Shown piece after piece: positions 60,753 to 64,000 of a stretch of 64,000 bases of DNA. The position numbers and the translations under genes were made by a program. Under the pieces are notes generated by a model. It worked only from the letters and a program-made list of their open reading frames with translations, was not told the origin of the DNA and ran no database searches. Location of the stretch: positions 29,092 through 93,091 of the forward strand of contig DATKZM010000059.1 of assembly GCA_035527975.1 (NCBI GenBank), given 5' to 3'. This DNA is from DATKZM01 sp035527975. Lineage in GTDB: Bacteria; Pseudomonadota; Alphaproteobacteria; JAPULJ01. The first letter of the stretch is position 1, and the number at the start of each line of letters is the position of its first letter.

Positions 60753-61700
60753 TCATGATACGGGCCCGTCCGGCCAGGCCGCGCCGCGCGCCACCGCCAC
60801 CGGTACTTCGTTGATCGGATAGCCCGCTTCGGCCGGAATGCAGACCGCCTTGCCGGTTCCCCGGTCCTCGATTTCCGGCTGCACGGCCACCACCTTGCGG
60901 GCCCGGGCGGCAACGATCGCCGCCTCCACGCTCACCGCTTGGGCGAGTAGCATCAGGTTAAGCCGGGTCGGAAAGACGATGGGCCGCTCGCCGGCATTGG
61001 CCTCACGCAGCGCCGCATCGGGACGGATCCAGATTGAGTCGACCGTCTCGCCGCCGTCATGCAGCGCTGCCTGATCGGCCGGCGCGGCGGTCAGGTAGAA
61101 ATGCGTGTCAAAGCGCTTGGGCACGATCACCGGCGTGATCCAGCGCGCGAAGGGCACCAGCGCATCGCAGGCTAGGCGCAAGCGCTGTTCGCGCACGAAA
61201 TCGGCCATCGCCAGCGCGCCGGTCTCGAAGGGCGTGCGGGCATCCTGAAGGGCGGCGACCGACCCGGCGCCGAGCAGGCCGCTCTCGCCTTCGCGCCGCG
61301 CCAGCAGCACGCCGCATTCCTCGAAGCTCTCGCGGATCGCGGCAATCGCCAGCGCCAGGCCGATATCGTCCAGACCGTCGGCGCCGTCGCAATGCGCCCG
61401 CAGGATCGGATCGCCGTCACCCGCCGCCAGCTTGCCGCCCGGAAACACCGATGCGCCCGAGGCGGTATCGATTTCGTGGTGGCGGACCACCATGAACACT
61501 TCCAGGCCGTCCGCCGCGTCGCGGACCAGGAGGATCGTCGCCGACGGCACGGCCGGTGCCGGTTCGCGAATCGTCAAGGGTCGCGCCTTTCGGTGATATC
61601 GAACACTCAGCCTGGCCGGATCATGGACGTTGGGCCGGTCCAGGTCCATCTCCGGTGGTGCGTGTCGCCAATGGGCCTGCACCTTGCGCGCATCTGCCAT
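60753..61700 (-). CDS. NUDIX hydrolase
   Basis: 315 aa as read. The NUDIX box is split: FPGGKLAAGD followed after an insert by AAIRESFEECGVLLA, the arrangement of NUDT7/NUDT19-type CoA or ADP-ribose pyrophosphatases with a long insert. The C-terminal half is of the same group (TPVIVPKRFDTHFYL, then RLNLMLLAQ). The first about 30 residues are not family-like; a start at 61649 or slightly later is possible. The nucleotide substrate is unknown. Confidence 0.78.
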   Translation of the reverse strand: MADARKVQAHWRHAPPEMDLDRPNVHDPARLSVRYHRKARPLTIREPAPAVPSATILLVRDAADGLEVFMVVRHHEIDTASGASVFPGGKLAAGDGDPILRAHCDGADGLDDIGLALAIAAIRESFEECGVLLARREGESGLLGAGSVAALQDARTPFETGALAMADFVREQRLRLACDALVPFARWITPVIVPKRFDTHFYLTAAPADQAALHDGGETVDSIWIRPDAALREANAGERPIVFPTRLNLMLLAQAVSVEAAIVAARARKVVAVQPEIEDRGTGKAVCIPAEAGYPINEVPVAVARGAAWPDGPVS

Positions 61701-61776
61701 GCACGTGCATAAGATTGAAAGCCCGCGCGCCGGGGCGTAGGTCGCCCATAATGTTTAATTCCTGGATTGAGCCGCA

Positions 61777-62988
61777 ATGACAGACGCTTTGAAGACTTGG
61801 CGCACGCCGACCATCATCATCCTCGCCGGCTGCCTGATCTCGATCGTCAGCTTCGGCACCCGCGCTGGGTTCGGGCTGTGGCTCGATCCGATGTCGAAGT
61901 CGCTCGGCTGGGGCCGCGAGGTCTTCTCGCTGGCGGTCGCCATTCAGGTGCTCGTCTGGGGCGCGGCGCAACCCTTCGCCGGCCTGCTCGCCGACAAGTA
62001 CGGCAATGCGCGCGTGCTTTCCGTCGGCGCCGTCCTCTATGCGGTCGCCGTCTACTTGATGGCGATCTCCGATACGCCCGGTACGCTTTACCTCTCCGCC
62101 GGACTTCTGCTCGGCCTCGGCCTTGCTGGCGCGTCCTTCTCGATCGTGCTTGCTGCCTTCGGGCGCATGGTGGCCGAAGAGCGGCGCTCAACTGCGCTGG
62201 GCATCGGCACTGCAGCAGGATCGATGGGGCAGTTTCTGATCGTGCCGATCAGCCAGTTTCTGATCGCGCGGTTCGACTGGCAGATGGCGCTGATCATCGC
62301 CAGCGCCTTCCCGCTCTTGATCATTCCGCTTTCGATGGCGCTGGCCGGCAAGTCGGAATTCGACGGCGTCGGTCTGGATCAGTCGATCGGCGCGGCGATC
62401 CGCGAGGCCGGCACCCATTCGGGCTACCTTTTGCTGGTGATGGGTTTCTTTGTTTGCGGCTTTCACGTGACCTTCATCCAGGTCCATTTGCCGCCTTACA
62501 TCACCGACGCCGGAATGGATGCTTATGTCGGCGCCTGGGCGATCGCCGTTATTGGCCTGCTCAACATCGTCGGCTCGCTCACGGCCGGCGTACTCGGCGA
62601 CAGATACAGCAAGAAGTATCTTCTGAGCGGGCTCTACTTCACCCGCGCAGTGGCGATCGCGGTGTACGTCATGATCCCGCCGACCGTGGTCACGACCTTG
62701 GTCTTCGCCGGCGTGATGGGGCTTATGTGGCTGTCGACGGTGCCGCTGACCAGCGGCCTGGTCGCACAGATGTTCGGGCCGCGCTACATGGGAATGCTGT
62801 TCGGCTTCGTGTTCTTCAGCCATCAAGTCGGCGCCTTTCTGGGCGTCTGGCTGGGCGGCAAACTTTATGACACGACCGGCTCCTATGTCGTGGTGTGGTG
62901 GCTTGCGGTCGCCTTGGGTGTGGTCGCGGCGCTGATCCACTTCCCGATCAACGAGAAGCGGGTCACGCGATTGGCCGAAGCGCGCTAG
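61777..62988 (+). CDS. MFS transporter (monocarboxylate permease-like)
   Basis: 403 aa with 12 predicted spans. GTRAGFGLWLDPMSKSLGW and the loop QPFAGLLADKYGNARVL, then GTAAGSMGQFLIVPISQFLI, resemble the MCT/oxalate-formate antiporter-like branch. The second half repeats GVLGDRYSKKYLL. The substrate is probably a monocarboxylate or dicarboxylate, but that is an inference. The gene stands alone between the NUDIX gene and the insertion sequence. Confidence 0.85.
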   Translation: MTDALKTWRTPTIIILAGCLISIVSFGTRAGFGLWLDPMSKSLGWGREVFSLAVAIQVLVWGAAQPFAGLLADKYGNARVLSVGAVLYAVAVYLMAISDTPGTLYLSAGLLLGLGLAGASFSIVLAAFGRMVAEERRSTALGIGTAAGSMGQFLIVPISQFLIARFDWQMALIIASAFPLLIIPLSMALAGKSEFDGVGLDQSIGAAIREAGTHSGYLLLVMGFFVCGFHVTFIQVHLPPYITDAGMDAYVGAWAIAVIGLLNIVGSLTAGVLGDRYSKKYLLSGLYFTRAVAIAVYVMIPPTVVTTLVFAGVMGLMWLSTVPLTSGLVAQMFGPRYMGMLFGFVFFSHQVGAFLGVWLGGKLYDTTGSYVVVWWLAVALGVVAALIHFPINEKRVTRLAEAR

Positions 62989-63059
62989 CGGTGAGGCGGT
63001 AGGACGCACTGTAGATCCACCGTGCGTCCTTCGAGACGCTGCCTCGCTCGCTCCTGAGT

Positions 63060-63986
63060 GTCTGGCCCGAAACTAGTTGAGTGATTTCAGTGAGTTGTGA
63101 TTCGGTAATTGTGCTTAAGCAATACCGGAGACACAACATGTGGACTGAAATCACTCGTCCGAAGTATGCGCGCGCGGGACTGCGCTACGCAAGCGACCTG
63201 ACGGATGGGGAATGGGCGCAGCTGGAGCACTTTCTGCCGGGCTGCCGGCCGACAGGCCGACCGCGGAGCACCTCGTTGCGCGAGGTTGTGAACGCGATTT
63301 CGTATCTTCTGCGCACTGGCTGTCCGTGGCGCTTTCTGCCCGGAGAGTTTCCGCCGCGCTCGACCGTGCAGCGCTACTTCTATGCCTGGCGGGACGACGC
63401 CACCTGGCCGCGGATCAACCATCATCTCATGACCGCGGCCCGTGCGGCCGCGGACCGGGCGGCTTGTCCGAGCGCCGGCATCATCGACAGCCAGAGCGCC
63501 GCAACCACCGAAAGCGGCGGTCCGCGCGGACTTGACGCCGCCAAGCGGGTCAAGGGACGCAAGCGGCACATCGTCACCGACACCGACGGCCATCTCCTGA
63601 TCGTCAACGTTCATCCCGCCAATATCCAGGACTGCCATGGCGCTGTGCCGCTGCTCCACGAGGTGCGCCGCAGCTTTCCCAAGCTTCACCACATCTTCGC
63701 CGACCGCGTCTATCGCGGCGAGCAACTCCTCAACGCCGTCGCCGATTGCGGACCGTGGACCATCGAGATCGTCCAGAGGCCCCCCGGCGTCAAAGGCTTC
63801 CAGCTGCTGCCCCGACGCTGGGTCGTGGAGCGCACCTTCGCCTGGCTAGGAAGATGCCGACGCCTCGCAAAGGACTTCGAAAAATATCCCTCAACCGAAC
63901 AGGCATGGATCTACATCGCCGCCGTCCAGCTCCTCATACGACAACTGGCAAGAGCCTGATAACATGCAATTAGTTTCGGGCCAGAC
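63060..63986 (+). mobile_element. IS5-type insertion sequence
   Basis: The element is about 927 bases, bounded by imperfect terminal inverted repeats. GTCTGGCCCGAAACTA at 63060-63075 and TAGTTTCGGGCCAGAC at 63971-63986 match perfectly over 16 bases. Similarity extends both ways (CCTGAGTGTCTGG left, CCTGAGAGTCTGG in reverse on the right). It carries one transposase. The flanks (TCCTTCGAGACGC left, TCAGGATGAGGG right) are halves of the dispersed CTTCGACA/CAGGATGAG repeat, so it jumped into such a copy. The target duplication could not be resolved. Confidence 0.85.
63138..63959 (+). CDS. IS5 family transposase
   Basis: 273 aa from the ATG at 63138. The DUF4096 N-terminus (ASDLTDGEWAQLEHFLPG, then VVNAISYLLRTGCPWRFLP) and the DDE domain (DSQSAATTESGG, ADRVYRGEQLL with the second Asp, and RRWVVERTFAWLGRCRR with the catalytic Glu) are intact. 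It has no frameshift and is therefore probably active. Inverted repeats flank it on both sides. Confidence 0.92.
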   Translation: MWTEITRPKYARAGLRYASDLTDGEWAQLEHFLPGCRPTGRPRSTSLREVVNAISYLLRTGCPWRFLPGEFPPRSTVQRYFYAWRDDATWPRINHHLMTAARAAADRAACPSAGIIDSQSAATTESGGPRGLDAAKRVKGRKRHIVTDTDGHLLIVNVHPANIQDCHGAVPLLHEVRRSFPKLHHIFADRVYRGEQLLNAVADCGPWTIEIVQRPPGVKGFQLLPRRWVVERTFAWLGRCRRLAKDFEKYPSTEQAWIYIAAVQLLIRQLARA

Positions 63987-64000
63987 TCTCAGGATGAGGG

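Noticed and set aside
63000..64000. Prophage or larger genomic island at the right end
   Set aside because: Only one insertion sequence is present; no integrase, tRNA target or phage genes are seen nearby.

Overview
This 64 kb stretch of GC-rich DNA looks like the chromosome of an alphaproteobacterium, probably Rhodospirillales-like. The evidence is a clustered mdh-sucCD-sucAB plus lpdA set, an sdhCDAB operon, a DUF484-xerC pair, the ethylmalonyl-CoA pathway enzymes mesaconyl-CoA hydratase and malyl-CoA thioesterase, and alphaproteobacterial intergenic repeats. No rRNA, tRNA, CRISPR array or prophage was seen. The only clear mobile element is one IS5-type insertion sequence at the right end.

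Layout. 1-3 kb: the tail of a Lys-rich protein, an FHA-domain membrane protein, and a glycerolipid acyltransferase/hydrolase pair. 3.2-8.8 kb: primosomal helicase PriA, divergent from a run of transaldolase, DUF484, XerC and an esterase. 8.8-15.2 kb: MFS transporter and FkbM methyltransferase, a small membrane protein, lpdA, a DUF350 protein, a secreted-type serine protease and a DUF1989 protein. 15.4-23.7 kb: the minus-strand TCA block mdh-sucC-sucD-sucA-sucB, followed by a type II dehydroquinase-like gene with altered active-site residues. 23.9-30.6 kb: flavin reductase, class II aldolase, zapE, cytochrome b561, a second MFS transporter and two SDR enzymes. 30.6-36.8 kb: an accessory zone holding a PhyH dioxygenase / SAF-domain oxidoreductase / SDR operon, small genes, and at least two degraded gene remnants (alpha/beta hydrolase, LysR regulator). 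It also holds a DCC / HTTM-like / membrane-protein trio. 36.9-41.1 kb: a TPR-methyltransferase fusion, a PaiB-like protein and an isopenicillin-N-synthase-type oxygenase. 41.2-45.0 kb: a large nested palindrome, then sdhCDAB.

The 1 kb gap at 45.0-46.1 kb is the most unusual region. It has an AT-rich segment with two exact and one near-exact DnaA boxes (a candidate oriC). Next to it is a GC-rich, hairpin-dense stretch ending in a three-way-junction fold (a candidate structured RNA). 46.1-55.6 kb: carboxymuconolactone-decarboxylase-like protein, mesaconyl-CoA hydratase with a 12-bp tandem repeat upstream, a PA14 protein, two paralogous tiny secreted proteins with strong terminators and hairpins, a DUF962 protein, asd, a LysE exporter with a repeat-encoded tail, a TPR-glycosyltransferase, pdxY and malyl-CoA thioesterase. 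55.7-64 kb: leuB, leuD and leuC interleaved with two further FHA proteins, then a NUDIX hydrolase, an MFS permease and the IS5-type element.

Functionally the window is dominated by central carbon metabolism (2-oxoglutarate to oxaloacetate, leucine and aspartate-family synthesis, acetyl-CoA assimilation) with accessory genes between. All family assignments are read from motifs in the translated sequence. No database search was run.
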